From positions 1 through 64,000 of the forward strand of contig CAJQUW010004480.1 of the NCBI GenBank assembly GCA_907163375.1: DNA of 64,000 nt, read 5' to 3'. Both the position numbers and the translations under genes were made by a program. How positions within the stretch are numbered: position 1 is the first letter of the stretch; each line of letters opens with the position of its first letter. Of the stretch, positions 11,397-22,509 are shown in pieces. The stretch comes from Prostheceraeus crozeri. Taxonomy: Eukaryota > Platyhelminthes > Polycladida > Euryleptidae. Under the pieces are notes generated by a model. The model saw only the letters and a program-made list of their open reading frames with translations. It had not been told where the DNA came from and searched no databases.

Positions 11397-12743
11397 CTAC
11401 AATACTGAGATGTGTTGGGACCAGTTTAGCATCCAACATAAAACTCTATGATCAGTCCTGACAATAAATCGTCGCCCCAAAAGATAATGTTTAAAATGAT
11501 TCACGAAATAATAGACAGCATACAATTCTTTTCTAGTAATGCAATATTTCTTTTGTGTCTGCGAAAGTTTCTTTGACCCATAAGATAAAACCTCTTCAAC
11601 GCCATCTTGTACTTGTGAGAGGACACTGCCTATCACTTCATGAGAGGCATCTGTGTCCAAAATGTAAGTTCCTGCATCAGTTGGAAAGGATAATACTGGA
11701 GCACTTGTGAAAGCTTGTTTCAATTTCACGAAGGCTTCATCTTGCACTGGATTAAGTTGCAAAGGATATTTAATCAGTGATTTTGACTTTTTATTCCATA
11801 CTGCTCTACAAAGGTTTTCCAAAGGATTCGACAACTTAGCGTAGTTTTTAATAAGCCTTCTATAATACCCACAGAGCCCAAGAAAAGATCGCAAATCTTC
11901 CACACACGTTGGAGTTGGCCAAGATATGATTTTCTCAATTTTGCTTGGATCTGTTTAAGTGTACATCCTTTTGATATTGTGTAGCCCAGATATGACACCC
12001 GATTTTGCACAAATTCTCATTTATCAGGAGATAATTTCAATCCAGATTCTCTGATCTTCGAAAAAATGATGCTGTCTTTCAATTTGTTCGTTCAAATCCT
12101 TAGAAAATACCAGAATATCGTCCAAATATATCAACCATTGTTTCCAGCTCTCTTTATGAAATATGAAGCACATTAATTTTTGAAATGTTGCTGGAGCCGT
12201 GGATAGTCCCATCACCATACGTAAAAATTCGTACTGATTTGTCTATGCACTAAAAGCAGTTTTTATATCATTTTTGTTCATTGGAATATTATAATAGCCC
12301 GATGAAAGGTCCAATGTGGTATAGAAAGCTGAACCACTTAAGGTGTCGAGCAACTCACTAGTATTGGAAATAGGAAAAATAGGCCGCTCTGTAATTGAAT
12401 TCAATTTTCGATAATCAACTGTTCGGCGAATATCTCCATTTTTCTTTGGCACGACCACTAGAGGTGCGTTCCACGGTGAAGCGCTTGAATGAATCACACC
12501 TTGATTCTCAAAATCTCTTACCATGCTTTCCACCTTGCTTTCAAGTCATGTTGGCATCCTTCGGTAAGCGCAAGCTATTGGCTTTTTATCTCCTGTATCA
12601 ATTTCATGACTGACTAATGAAGTATAACAAATGTCATGTTTAGTTATACTAAATATATCAGCATACTTCTTCAATAATTGAGATAGCATCATGCTTTGGT
12701 CATTGGGTAAACCATCTAGTTGTTGAAATTTCGGATGCAACAA
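11397..12743 (-). pseudogene. Ty3/gypsy reverse transcriptase and RNase H, broken
   Basis: Minus-strand pieces in order: KYADIF and HEIDTG before the RT (12546-12743); the RT fingers/palm with WNAPLVVVPKKNG, RRTVDYRKLN and TTLDLSSGYY (12243-12533); MGLSTAPATFQKLM and the catalytic YLDDILVFSKD (12024-12218); thumb sequence; then RNase H with LDTDAS, ITRKELYAV and VRTDHR (11397-11903). Shown residues include the two Asp of YLDD and the first Asp of RNase H. At least three frame changes separate the pieces, so no active polyprotein is made. The lineage within Ty3 is not decidable by eye. Confidence 0.8.
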
Positions 12744-12761
12744 ATTCCATCTCTCACTATT

Positions 12762-13265
12762 TTAAGGAACAGATAACTTTGCAAGCATTTCGACTTTTTC
12801 CGATTCAACCTTCAATGGATGAAATTCACCAAGTTTAGTGCCTTTAGTCAAGCGAACTTCATCTTGTGTTGTCCATATTCTTATCGGAATTACGTTTCTG
12901 TGATCAAGTTTAGCCAGTCCTGCAGAAGCTATAATTTCACTATTTTCACATTGAAATAACGGCTCGTATAATCCCGTCTCGACATCATCAACAGTTTCAA
13001 TGATTCCTCTTATGAAATACTCTCCACACTTCCCGAGCTTCACATTATCAAAGCATCGAACTAGCATATGAGTCCTTTCTTCAGCGACTGCCTGCTCCCG
13101 ACTCGTAGAACACACAGGTTCTAGTTTACCAATTTCAATTTTTCAGAACAAATCGACTGTGGCCTGATTTGCGACAAAAATGGAATAACTTTTCGGCTAA
13201 CTTCGATGCAGTCGTTTGGAGGACTAACGTTAATATTTAGATCCTTTAATGCGCGCATTCCAAGT
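12762..13265 (-). pseudogene. Ty3/gypsy protease end and PR-RT linker
   Basis: The minus-strand frame 13121-13265 begins with ILGMRALKDLNI, typical of the end of an LTR-element aspartic protease (ILG motif). After a stop it continues at 12762-13115 with a region containing GLYEPL, RNVIPIRI and LTKGTKLGE, typical of the stretch between protease and RT in Ty3 elements. The upstream half of the protease lies beyond the LINE insertion at 13960-14205. Confidence 0.6.
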
Positions 13266-13273
13266 ATTACCCT

Positions 13274-13951
13274 CAATTTGTCCTCTCCTGTCGATTCTGT
13301 CAGATGCGTTGGAGTCCAATTTGACCCAGTGTTGTCATTTCGAACGCACATCATTAAGACCGTCGCCTCCTGCTTTGCCATGCTTCGCAGGATAAGATCG
13401 ATACGCCGCTCAGTCAGTCCAGCTCTTCTGACATCCATCATCGTGGATTTAGTTCACACTTGTCGGGACTACTGCATCTCTGTCCTCGCTGGCGTCCCAT
13501 CCACTCAGCTCTGTCGTCTTCAGGCCGTTCTCAATGCTGCCGCCAGACTCATTTATGGATACTCCTCGGTTTCGCCTTTGCTCAGAGAACTTAAGTGGCT
13601 ACCGATACATGCAAGAATCCAGCAACGTATAGCGGCCATCGTTCACTCCTGTCTCAGTAGAGCTGCTCCCGACTACCTGCTCAGTGAGGTCCATCTCGTT
13701 TCACAAGCTGAGGGGCGATCCCGCTTGCACTCTGCACGAGGGCCTTTCCTCCTGACGTCTTCCGTGCGTCGTCCTACACTCGGTGGACGATCCTTCACAG
13801 AAACTGCACGTCGAGTCTGGAACTCTTTGCCGGTTGATATCACCAAAGAAGTCGTATTTTTTGTCAAATCATTAATTAAATGTAAAATGTCCTAGAAGTC
13901 TCTGTGATATAACGACACTCTAATAAAGCTCATGAATGAATGAATGAATGA
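13274..13951 (+). mobile_element. 5'-truncated CR1/L2-like LINE inserted in the Ty3 protease, 8-bp target duplication
   Basis: The insert is flanked by ATTACCCT at 13266-13273 and 13952-13959, and the Ty3 protease reading resumes on each side, which fixes both ends. The plus-strand frame encodes the C-terminal end of a LINE RT: GVQFDPVLSF, LLRRIRSIRRSVSPALL, LNAAARLIYGY, LKWLPIHARIQQRI, and a terminal block WNSLPVDI. The 3' end carries AATAAA followed by a (TGAA)n tail, as in several CR1/L2 clade LINEs. Only 678 bp remain, so it was dead on arrival, as is usual for target-primed insertion. The frame is open throughout, which suggests a moderately recent copy. Confidence 0.8.
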
Positions 13952-13959
13952 ATTACCCT

Positions 13960-14205
13960 GGGAAAGAGCCCAGGTGGAACACACATCTTGCACAGTCCTT
14001 TACTTCCACCTACCTCCAGTTCCATTATTGACCAACCCTGTACATTCAAAGTTGTATCGTTGGCACAACGAATGATTTTGTTGCATGTTTTGTATAACTT
14101 CAATGAACTATTGTTTCGCTGTAAAATATTCAGAATCGTGCACTGAGTCGCACAATTCAGAAACGTGCGAAGCTCTAATCGCGCCCGCCACTGTTCAAGA
14201 GTCAT
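13960..14205 (-). pseudogene. Ty3/gypsy protease, upstream fragment
   Basis: The minus-strand frame contains NKIIRCANDTTLNVQGWSI and then PPGLFPRV, which joins in sense to the ILG block on the far side of the LINE insertion. The catalytic D-T/S-G triad was not recognised, so it lies farther up in decayed sequence or is lost. Confidence 0.5.
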
Positions 14206-14383
14206 TTATTTTGCTTGAAAACTCAAAAAGTAGATTCTACCATGATACTTACGCGGATATCAGTTTTGATTTACCATTATTGATATCTGTGAATTTACAT
14301 GTAGATCTGTTTGTTAGACTTGATGAAAGTTACTTTTATTTATATCTAATTTTATATATTTCGAGATAGTCGTCAGTGCAGAC

Positions 14384-15219
14384 TTGATGAAAGTTACTTT
14401 AATACCGCAATTGTCAGACAAGGTCTGTGTTGTCACTTCCCGTGAAGTTGTGTTTACACAGACATTTTCTCGGATTCACAAAAGAAAACCAGCAGAACAT
14501 TTAGCAGCTGTTTGGGATGAAGTAACTGCTGGACAAGATGCTGTAGAGATTGCAACCATTCACGTTTACAGTTGTGCTGCACAAAATAAAAACTGGCTCT
14601 TCTTTTGCTCATTGCTTCGCATTGTAAATGATGAGAACTTCGCTTGTAATCCATTCATATGAAATACTTAGTTGCTGGTCACACCTTCATGTCAGCCGAT
14701 GCTGACCATGCATCGATCGAAAAGTCTTTGAAGAAGAAGAAAAAAGTGATTTATGGTTTAAATGATTTCTGCGAATCAGTTGAAGACACGGGAATTTCTA
14801 TAAACGTCCAGTATTTCCTCACATGGTCAGACGATGTTTCCCGTCATCAACTGCTAAAGTTAGATGAAAGACGACCTTTCTTGAAGGACGTTTGCTATTT
14901 CAAGGTCATTTGGGGATCAATGCAACTCTTTCTTAAGAAAAACTATTCTGACGAGGGCTTTCAAAATTTTTATTTGCTGAAGAATAATGTTGATTTGTGT
15001 CTTCCTAAGCCCAAAATAAAGGCTCAGGAAATTCTAAAGTCAAAGAAGGAAAACTCAGCCTTGTTCACAGAATTAGGTTCATCGATTTTAAATGAAGAAG
15101 CGATAGATCGGAATATTGTGATGTATTTCATTCTGTACATCCTCTGGATGATTTCGAACAACTCTGCAGGAAGGGGACCTTTTCCTGAAAGAAAAAATCG
15201 AAACATTAAAGGTTGTTAG
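14384..15219 (+). pseudogene. DDE-like transposase fragment (DUF7869-like)
   Basis: Two overlapping plus-strand frames (14384-14662 and 14659-15219) form one coding unit. Recognised motifs are WDEVTAGQDAVEIATIHV, then CAAQNKNWLFF, then GHTFMSADADHASIE and YGLNDFCESVE. This spacing (a D/S-N-C-AxQNKN block followed by GHTxMSxD) is seen in an uncharacterised DDE-type transposase-derived family common in invertebrate genomes. The acidic residue before NCA is changed (Y-S-C-A), so it may not be catalytic. A frame change occurs near 14655. The N-terminal half and any terminal repeats are missing. Family naming is from memory and moderate in confidence; a retrotransposon origin is unlikely. Confidence 0.45.
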
Positions 15220-15229
15220 ATTCATCTGC

Positions 15230-15710
15230 GCGCGTCTTCGGTTTCCTAGAAAGGAAGGGTTATATGTAACCTTAATATCGAAATGGCACATCACAGAATT
15301 AGACAACTTGCTCTTTCTCGAATTGATAATTCGTGTATCGCTTGCTATTGGAAATGGCAAACAATGAGCTGGCAGCAGAGGACACCAGAACCAGTGAGAG
15401 ATGCGTGCGTGCTGTGATATCACGTCGCACACACCAAAACACACATCGATGTCTGGCTTCGATTCAGTGTATGCACCATGCAGTGAGAAATGCCGAGGAG
15501 AGGATGTGAAATCATCAAGTGAACTAATTTTCGTACGCCTGCTACTTTCTTTAATAATGATCGGAAGGGCCAACATTATGGAGAAAACTTGTGCGCAATG
15601 ATCTGAATTCTTCGAATCTGAAGGAATTTTGGCAATCGAAGCACTTTGCTGGAACTCACATTAATCCGCAAGCGACGCACGACTTTTTTTCCTATCCCTA
15701 AGGTATTAGG
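15230..15710 (+). repeat. Dispersed repeat family A, copy 1
   Basis: This stretch shares long colinear similarity with 21,600-21,990 (same orientation) and 61,790-62,165 (inverted). Anchors are CTAGAAAGGAA, GCGCAATGATCTGAATTCTT, TCGAATCTGAAGGA and GCAAGCGACGCACGAC. No coding frame is conserved among the copies. Confidence 0.7.
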
Positions 15711-17555
15711 AATTCCTTTTTGCCCACTTAATAGGCTCCTCAATGTGACGTCGATTTCGTAATAATCACACTTCTAGCAAACCGAAGCAGATAAACAAAA
15801 TATTTAATTCTGTGGCCTTGTTGCCTTTGATATCGAACGATCGACGCTTCTTTTATACACGCTTTCCAGAATGCGAGCAAAGTCACTACCCTTTGCAATC
15901 TCGAGATAATGTTCAAACCAACGTATATTGATTCGATTTCAAAATCATTAACATAAAGTTTGTGATGATGTCATGTGAGTACTGTCATGTGATGTGATGT
16001 GAGTATGTCATGTGAGTATAGTTTTCACATACAGATGAATGATTTGCGGCGACATATAAAATCTATTAATTTTCATATAATATAGTAGAAATTTCACTAA
16101 TTGCTTGGCTTGATGCTATTTTGCATTTGAACAAATCTTTTTTTTTCAGCACTTATTTGATATATTTGCAGTTGTGGGGAATAATGCGCAATCTACCCTT
16201 TACTCTTTTATTATGGCTATTATTTTAGTGTTTTTAAGCATACTTTTGCACGATATTTTCAATATGAAAAGTGACAGAAAGTGAATTAGGAGTTAACTAG
16301 GCAAAATAGATAAGTTCTGTGCAAGATACCCACACGGAGCACCCTCAAGAAAATTTTTCATGAAAACTCATGAAATTCAATGCGAATTCATGAGATTTTG
16401 ATGAGGACATAATGAGTGGTAATGATGACATTTATGATGATGATATCTCATGATCGCGTTTATGAGAAAATCATGATCGCATTTATGAGGTCTTCGTGAA
16501 AATCAGCTTATAAATAGTAAGTTATGCATGCTAGCCGCGAAAGAAGTATTTTACTATAAAATATTTCTTCACTTGATGCATTATCGGTACGATCAGCTTC
16601 AGAAAATATCAATCAATTTAGCTCCATCTCTGGTGATTTTGAATTTCCTAGCAATTTAATTTGTAATATATATACCTGTAATAGGATTCAGACTGTAATA
16701 CATTTTATAAATTATGGTTTGTATCAAACCGATATTGATTTTAAATTATCAACTTCATTAGACTCATTCAATTCAGTTGTACTATTTAATATAAAGTAAT
16801 CTCGCGTGCACTACTAAAAGCATTCAATCCTAAGATATCACTTTCATTTAAGGTCTGGCTTGCAATGTTATTAATGCAATCACACGACAAGTGACATGGA
16901 ATGCGATTACCAACTTTCCAGACAGGTAAGTGAGACTCAATTGTGACTGCAGAAGATATCAAAATAATTGATATTTGAATTAACACACATTACTTCCGGG
17001 GAAAAAATATCCTAGATCATGCACATTTGTATGCATATCCTAAGAGACAAAATGTAACCGCACTTTATCACAGGTAATCCAATGGCAACGTCACAATATG
17101 TGAGCAAGTCCCATTTTCCAAATGCTCCAATTGATCATCAAATTGACTTCAATTATTCCATTAGATCAATTTTCATTGAGCCAGGCATATCGCATTGATT
17201 GGATCAACAGGCGGACTGTTCAAATTTGAATTCACAACATATTAATTATGCTATGTTTCCTAAGTTTCCATCATCACAGTACACAAAGAAATCGACGCCA
17301 GCTAATCACAGCCACAGATATCCATGTCACAGCTAATCAAGAAGGTGACAGAAATCGAGCAATAATGCAGTATGCAAAATTCAATAACACATGTTAACCA
17401 AAGAAGTCAATGCACGCTTTTGAAACAATTTCTATGAATTGGAAAACAGCTGTAGTCTATATGGGTGTCTTATTGTTGCCACTCAGTGCATAATTGATTA
17501 GAATGGAGCATAACTGACTTCAGTTCCACAGATCGTGACACCAGTCTAAGATTGA
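15710..17555. other. Gene-free interval with TCATGA-rich patch
   Basis: No frame above 66 codons. Around 16350-16495 the words TCATGA and ATGATGA recur many times, giving short overlapping palindromes. Around 15970-16020 the words GTCATGTGAGTA repeat. Nothing else was recognised. Confidence 0.5.
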
Positions 17556-17559
17556 GCAA

Positions 17560-17670
17560 CAACACGTGTATTGCACGTGTAAAAGTAGTGTATTTGTATG
17601 CAAAGATAGTATGTGTAAAAGTAGTGTATTTTCATTTACACCAAATACACGTGTATTACACGTGTACGGG
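17560..17670. repeat. Inverted pair of CACGTG-containing repeats
   Basis: Four CACGTG palindromes (17563, 17574, 17648, 17659) occur as two pairs in ACACGTGTATT-CACGTGTA sequence, arranged roughly as an inverted repeat around AAAAGTAGTGTATTT. It may be a small foldback or MITE remnant. The E-box match may be incidental. Confidence 0.45.
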
Positions 17671-18269
17671 TTGAATGGGTCAATATAATAATAATAATAT
17701 TAATAATTTATAATTTTCTATAATATTTTAACCCTAGAAAGACCATACCGGTCAATTGACCGGTAGCCGTTACTTTTTTGCTTATACTTATGAAGCTATT
17801 AAATTTAAAGCTACAAAATTTTAAGATTTTGTTAAAAATAATGTGTGAAATAAAATCATTGCTTTTGTAAGCATAATTATTATACATTAGCGTAATTATA
17901 TATTGTTATACCTAGAACGACCGTAGCCGGTCAATTGACTGGCAATAAAATATGAAAAAACAATTATTCCTGAAAACTTTTGGCTTGCTATATTTTGATA
18001 CACAATGTAACTAGCACATCTAACTGCTTCTATTCTATATAAAAAAAGTTAAAAAACATGAACATACACTGTCCATTTCAAAAAAACTACTGGTCTTTCT
18101 CAAGCACTCAGTCACGAGATTGAAAACGAGAATCACAAACAGTATTTACACAAGGTCCACAAATGAACTTAGAACATGTCTGACTCTTTTATAAATGGAA
18201 GGACTGTACGCTCGGCAGTTCATTTCAAATCAGAAGTGTTCTCAGCGTGCTATGCTTTATTTCCTGAAT

Positions 18270-18300
18270 TTTCGTCCGCCAGAACGATGGACATCATCAG
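18270..18300 (-). ncRNA. Hammerhead-ribozyme-type core at the Penelope 3' end
   Basis: On the minus strand: CUGAUGA (18294-18300), one base, GUCC (18289-18292), an 11-nt loop, GGAC (18274-18277), GAAA (18270-18273). This is the exact order of the hammerhead core and stem II. It lies about 100 bp past the stop codon of the GIY-YIG ORF, where Penelope-like elements are known to carry hammerheads. I could not find a convincing stem III with a cleavage triplet or stem I, so it may be decayed. Confidence 0.5.
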
Positions 18301-18398
18301 AGGTAAACAGTTTCGATATGCTATCTACATTTAAGAATAACGAATGAAGACAATACAGCGTAAATTAGAAAGTTATATAAGAACAACAAAATCATCGT

Positions 18399-19290
18399 TC
18401 ACTGCTGAAGCAGACCTCGATAGCAGGAAGGAATCGGCTCTGTTTTATTGACGCGGTTATTGTTTCCGATGTGCACTGATTCTAAAAATAGACGCTCTCT
18501 GTACCGCCTTTGTTGAACAAGAATCTCCGGATTTCCCCAATCAATGCAATGACCTTGATCGATTGTGTGTTCAGCAATGGCAGATTTCTCAGGCTGACAA
18601 AGATTGTACGCGGAGCGGTGTTGTTTCACGCGAGCAGAAAGTGCATTTCCCGTTTGACCCACATAACATTTTTCGCAGTCCTTACAGTTCAGTCTGTAGA
18701 CCACACCTTTGCGCTTGTCTTTAGGGGGGGGCCGATCTTTGATAATGGGCAAGATATCTGAGAGTCTGGTAGCTGGACGGTAATGAACGTTGACATTGCA
18801 GCCTCTCAAGACTCTTGCTACTTTGTCAGTGACTCCACAAACATAGGGCAGAGAACATGAAGATTTCCACTCAGTCTTTGTCTCACCAGCACGACCACAT
18901 CCACCACTTGACTTGATGAAATTGTGAGGATATCCATTAGCTTTCAGCGCGTCCCCGACCAGACGGGCTTCTGTTTCTGACTCCTGTGGATCAGAGTAAT
19001 GAGTTTGGACTCGATCCATCAGACTTCTTACCACTGACCGTTTGTGTGCAGGAGGATGATGTGATTGGAAGTTGAGATATTTGTTGGTGTGAGTTAATTT
19101 CCTGTAAACTTTATAATTGATGCCACCATCCAACCGTCTCTGTATCTCAACATCAAGGAATGGTAGTTTCCGTTCTGAGTCTTCTTTCTCCATGGTAAAC
19201 TGAACATGTCTGACATGTTGATTTTGTTTTGTTGGTTTGGCACTGACAACATGTAGTACACTTTCGTAATGTGTGGCATGCTCCATGCAT
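18399..19290 (-). CDS. Penelope-like RT C-terminus with GIY-YIG endonuclease
   Basis: The frame is open to 19343 but the first residues are piggyBac-derived; Penelope similarity starts near MEHATHYE. Seen: FLDVEIQRRLDGG and YRKLTHTNKYLN (thumb region of Penelope-like RTs), SHHPPAHKRSVVRSL, then a cysteine linker and the nuclease KGVVYRLNCKDCEKC with YVGQTGNALSARVKQH. The later EHTIDQGHCIDW and a Glu-rich end complete the GIY-YIG fold. In this family the nuclease makes the priming nick for target-primed reverse transcription. About 297 codons are intact, ending at TGA/TAG near 18399. The RT palm is absent so the protein could not retrotranspose alone. The identification is firm. Confidence 0.75.
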
Positions 19291-20003
19291 ACCATCATCA
19301 GATATCGAAGGTACTTGATGCATTGATGAGAAGAGGTAAACAATTTTGCTTCTTTTGGCTTTGTATGAAAGAAGCATAATATTCTCTTCAGAAAAAAATG
19401 AACTTTAAAAAATTATGTGCAATGTCTTTTTTCTTCAATTGCGACGGAATTTCGCGACGATTTTGTCGAAGGGTCCCAACAATGGTGATACCTTCACTCA
19501 GTAGTCCGTTAGCGATTCGAAGGGAGGTAAAAAATTATCTTGGTGACATTGATACCAGATCTGTGGCATGGTTCCATGAGATGTTCCACGACATGTTCTC
19601 CAAGTGCCAATCCAGCTCGATTATCTTCTCTCCCAACATAAGGATAGGCTTGAAGGACATAGGAAGTTTTTGAATCGCACAGTAGCCAAAATTTGATGCC
19701 AAGTTTTGATGTCTTGCTTGGCATGTGCTGTATAAACGCATAGCGTGACCGACAAGGGAATAGTTGTTCGTCGATTGTCACATATTCATAAAGATAAAAA
19801 CACTTCTGAGCATTGTCCATCACATTCTGCCACAATTCTCGGATTGGCGCAAATTTGTCTTCCGACTTCCGTCTCTCCCTTGTCAGCTTATTGTCAAATC
19901 GTATTGTCTGTAGTATTACAATGCGTTGGTCATGGTGGGAAGCAGCTTCACTACACAGCTCCTCCCAATTCGCTCGACGGTAATTCACTGATAATTGAGG
20001 CAA
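19290..20003 (-). pseudogene. piggyBac transposase, truncated and frameshifted
   Basis: This is part of the DDD transposase that cuts and pastes at TTAA. The minus-strand frame 19509-20003 has ILQTIRFDNK, RELWQNVMDNAQKCF, then the first catalytic Asp region TIDEQLFPCRSR, followed by MPSKTSKLGIKFW and LCDSKTSYVLQAYPYVG. A frameshift near 19550 separates the second Asp region. Farther down (19290-19377) the block MLLSYKAKRSK then SISDD fits the later part of the family. The C-terminal cysteine-rich domain is not seen because the Penelope-like fragment starts near 19,290. The N-terminal 100 or more residues are also missing. Confidence 0.75.
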
Positions 20004-20009
20004 CAGACT

Positions 20010-21595
20010 GACGGGTTAAACGGCCGGAACGAGTTGATGCTGGCCCAGGATGAAATGGCGAAGGAGAAATGATTGCGTCATCCTGCAGGAGTCTGACAAG
20101 GGAACGGATAAGGAGGAAGGTTCGTTGCGTAAATATATTGTATAACTTCCAACGGTCGCTTATTCAGTTGTTTCCTTATTAAAACATAATACATGAGCTA
20201 CAATTCAAAGTTGAGTTTTCCTTGCAACATCTGGAAGTAAAAATATAAATTCACATATCGCATTGCTGTTATGGCATCTTGCGCAGTGCAAAGTTACGGA
20301 ATAAAGCGGGTGACCTGCAAATGATCCCTTGATTAGTGACTAGTAGCCTATTGAGTGCTATAGGAATTGCGTGGTGTTAATAACATCGGAAAATCACGTT
20401 CTCCCCCGCTATCATGATGTTTTTGTTTCGAGTTACTTCAAAATTTCTCGAGAAACCTAACTTGCAACCTCTTGCATCGGCACGTGTAAACGCACCTTCA
20501 GAGAGCTCTGGTTATAGCATTGCACCTTTCTTGGAATTTCTCACTTTATATTCTACTGTTTGTACTCCCTGTGAAAGGAGTTTTGAAGTAATCTTTGCAG
20601 CTAATTTGTTACCACCTCTAGAGCACTAACACTGACATAAAATTGCGTCTTGTTGCTAAACAATCCTTTCTCTGTACTTGTGAATTGATAAAATCTGAAT
20701 ACTATCTTCGCATGAGTAGACATTGATTCATATCAGCAGATTGCAAGTTTCAAGGCAGTCATTTTTTGTCATCAATTGATTTATGGTCCTAATAATTGCT
20801 TAAATTGAAAGATGCACTGTCAATCCACTTGTCCTATATATCCACTAATCACAATCTTAATCAACCGCGGAGGAAAGAAAGGTTCGCAAAGGTCTTTCAG
20901 TGAAAAGAATTTATGCGAACAAAAATACTTGAAGTCAAGCGGAAGGTGGGGTTTTGAGGGAATGTTCTCTCTCTCTCCCTCTACCTCCCTCTCCCTGTAC
21001 CTCCCCCCTCTCTCTCTCTCTCAAATGTCCTCAAAAATCCATGCTAATGTTGTATTGTTTCACTGAAACAAATGAATGAAATGAAATAAATGAATTAATA
21101 AATTATGTAATAGACAACCGTTCAAAGATGTAGCCAATAATCATAGTGAATCGTTAAGAGGAGATCAATACCTTTCAGATGATGAACTGAACAGCTGCAG
21201 ACACTGAGATATCTCAGCAGTTGTAGTGATGCAACATTGATTTTGTTAAACAGTGTATATTTCGTGACCTTTCGGGTTGCTGGACGAATTTCGGCTCTGA
21301 AGGTATGAGTGTACTTCCAAAATTATTCTTGGACCAGGAAATCCCGAAGAAATCACCTGCTGAAATCTTTGTCAAAACAATAACAGAGCCTAGAGTTGAA
21401 AGCACATGCTAAGTCTTGATGTCGAGTTTCTTGAGACTTATACAGGACTCCGCGCAACTTCACGAGCTTCAGCCATCAATTCAGAGACCATTTCAACACT
21501 TCGATGACTGAGAACCGGCATTCGCCATCGGTGTAACTACTTCATAATTTAATGAAACATGCCATGCAAAGTCGCAAATGTTGAGACCACAGAAT
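20010..21595. other. Gene-free interval with pyrimidine-rich tract
   Basis: No recognised coding sequence. A CT-rich low-complexity tract (CTCTCTCTC and CCTCCCTC words) lies at 20966-21022, followed by ATGAATGAAATGAAATAAATGAATTAATAAA, which resembles a LINE 3' tail but has no LINE coding beside it. Confidence 0.45.
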
Positions 21596-21599
21596 TAGA

Positions 21600-21990
21600 C
21601 TGGTCGTCTCTTCTTCCGTTTGACTAGAAAGGAAACATTGGAACATGTAACGTAAATGAAATGACACAATCTGCTGACTAAATATCATAGCAATCGAACG
21701 AGCAGCCAGTTCAACATTAAACACGCCAAATTGTGCGGAATTTCAGTGACTGTTATCAACCGGATCACACAGCAAAGAGACACAGACGATGTCAAGTTCT
21801 ACAGAGAAGTTTGTGAACGTTTTTTCATGCGCCTGCTAACTTTTTTTGAAATGATCGGAGTGCCCAACATTATCGAGAAAACTTTTGCGCAATGATCTCA
21901 ATTCTTCGAATCTGAAGGAGTCGTGGCGATCGGAGCATTTTGAATGAATTCAGAGCAATCCCCAAGCGACGCACGACAATTTTTCCTACG
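21600..21990 (+). repeat. Dispersed repeat family A, copy 2
   Basis: Best matched by the inverted copy at 61,790-62,165: shared anchors include GACGATGTCAAGTT, GTGAACGTTT, GCGCCTGCTAAC, AACATTATCGAGAAAACTTT, GGCGATCGGAGCATTTTGAA and AAGCGACGCACGAC. Copy 1 is more diverged. Confidence 0.75.
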
Positions 21991-22242
21991 ATTTTTGACT
22001 AATTTTTGATACGATTAAACAATCTAATTCTGTGGTTGAGACCGATATCAGCCGTAAAAGCTGATGATTAATTGTTGTTTACGCAACTGATGAGTGATTG
22101 CTTCTTTACAGCATTCCACGAGTTAGAGATCTTAAATGCCCGAGCCCGTAGGGTGAGAGCTATTTAAATCTAGCGAGTTCGAATGCTATGATGAAGCAAT
22201 CTCATGCACGAGTTGCGGAGAGAATTTTATTTGACGACGTGC

Positions 22243-22500
22243 TATGATGATCAAGGACAGATTGTGATTGATATGTCTATGATTATCAAGGACAGATTGT
22301 GATTGATATGTCTATGATGATCAAGGACAGATTGTGATTGATATGTCTATGATGATGAAGGACAGATTGTGATTTGCATGTCTATGATGATCAAGGACAG
22401 ATTGTGATTGACATGTCTATGATGATCAAGGACAGATTGTGATTGACATGTCTATGATGATCAAGGACAGATTGTGATTGACATGTCTATGATTATCAAG
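22243..22500 (+). repeat. 35-bp minisatellite, about 7 copies
   Basis: The unit ATGATGATCAAGGACAGATT GTGATTGACATGTCT repeats with few changes (TGATATG for TGACATG in early copies, GATTATC for GATGATC in some). It contains no open frame. Origin is local slippage or duplication. Confidence 0.85.
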
Positions 22501-22509
22501 AGTATTTGA

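Larger units (their letters stand above)
10800..14205 (-). mobile_element. Ty3/gypsy LTR retrotransposon relic, pol region only, minus strand
   Basis: Read on the minus strand from 14205 down, the domain order is protease end, linker, reverse transcriptase, RNase H, a short tether with a PGVQHVN-like end, and an integrase zinc-finger fragment. This order identifies Ty3/gypsy (Metaviridae). No LTRs, primer-binding site or gag were recognised. The 3' end stops in the repeat block near 10,800. A LINE insertion (13274-13951) splits the protease. Many stops and frameshifts make the element inactive. Confidence 0.8.
18260..19290 (-). mobile_element. Penelope-like element, 5'-truncated, nested in piggyBac
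   Basis: Minus-strand sequence carrying the end of a Penelope-like RT, the linker and a GIY-YIG endonuclease, then a short 3' region with a hammerhead-type core (18270-18300). The fragment begins inside the piggyBac transposase gene at about 19,290, so it inserted later. Most of the RT is missing, as expected from 5' truncation. Confidence 0.7.
17728..20003 (-). mobile_element. piggyBac element relic with nested Penelope-like insertion
   Basis: The left end is TTAA (17728-17731) followed by CCCTAGAAAGACC, the classic piggyBac target and terminal repeat start. An 18-bp perfect palindrome ACCGGTCAATTGACCGGT (17747-17764) follows, and a second copy of CCTAGAACGACC plus GCCGGTCAATTGACTGGC lies at 17911-17943. 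The transposase reads on the minus strand at about 19290-20003. The other terminus was not found. A Penelope-like fragment interrupts the gene. Confidence 0.7.

Noticed and set aside
15088..15576. 162-codon minus-strand ORF
   Set aside because: Antisense to the DDE-like transposase fragment and to repeat family A; no domain recognised.
19262..19300. Second CTGATGATGG...GAAA on the minus strand as another hammerhead
   Set aside because: It encodes the piggyBac SISDD block and the stem leaves an extra 8 bases before GAAA; probably coincidence.
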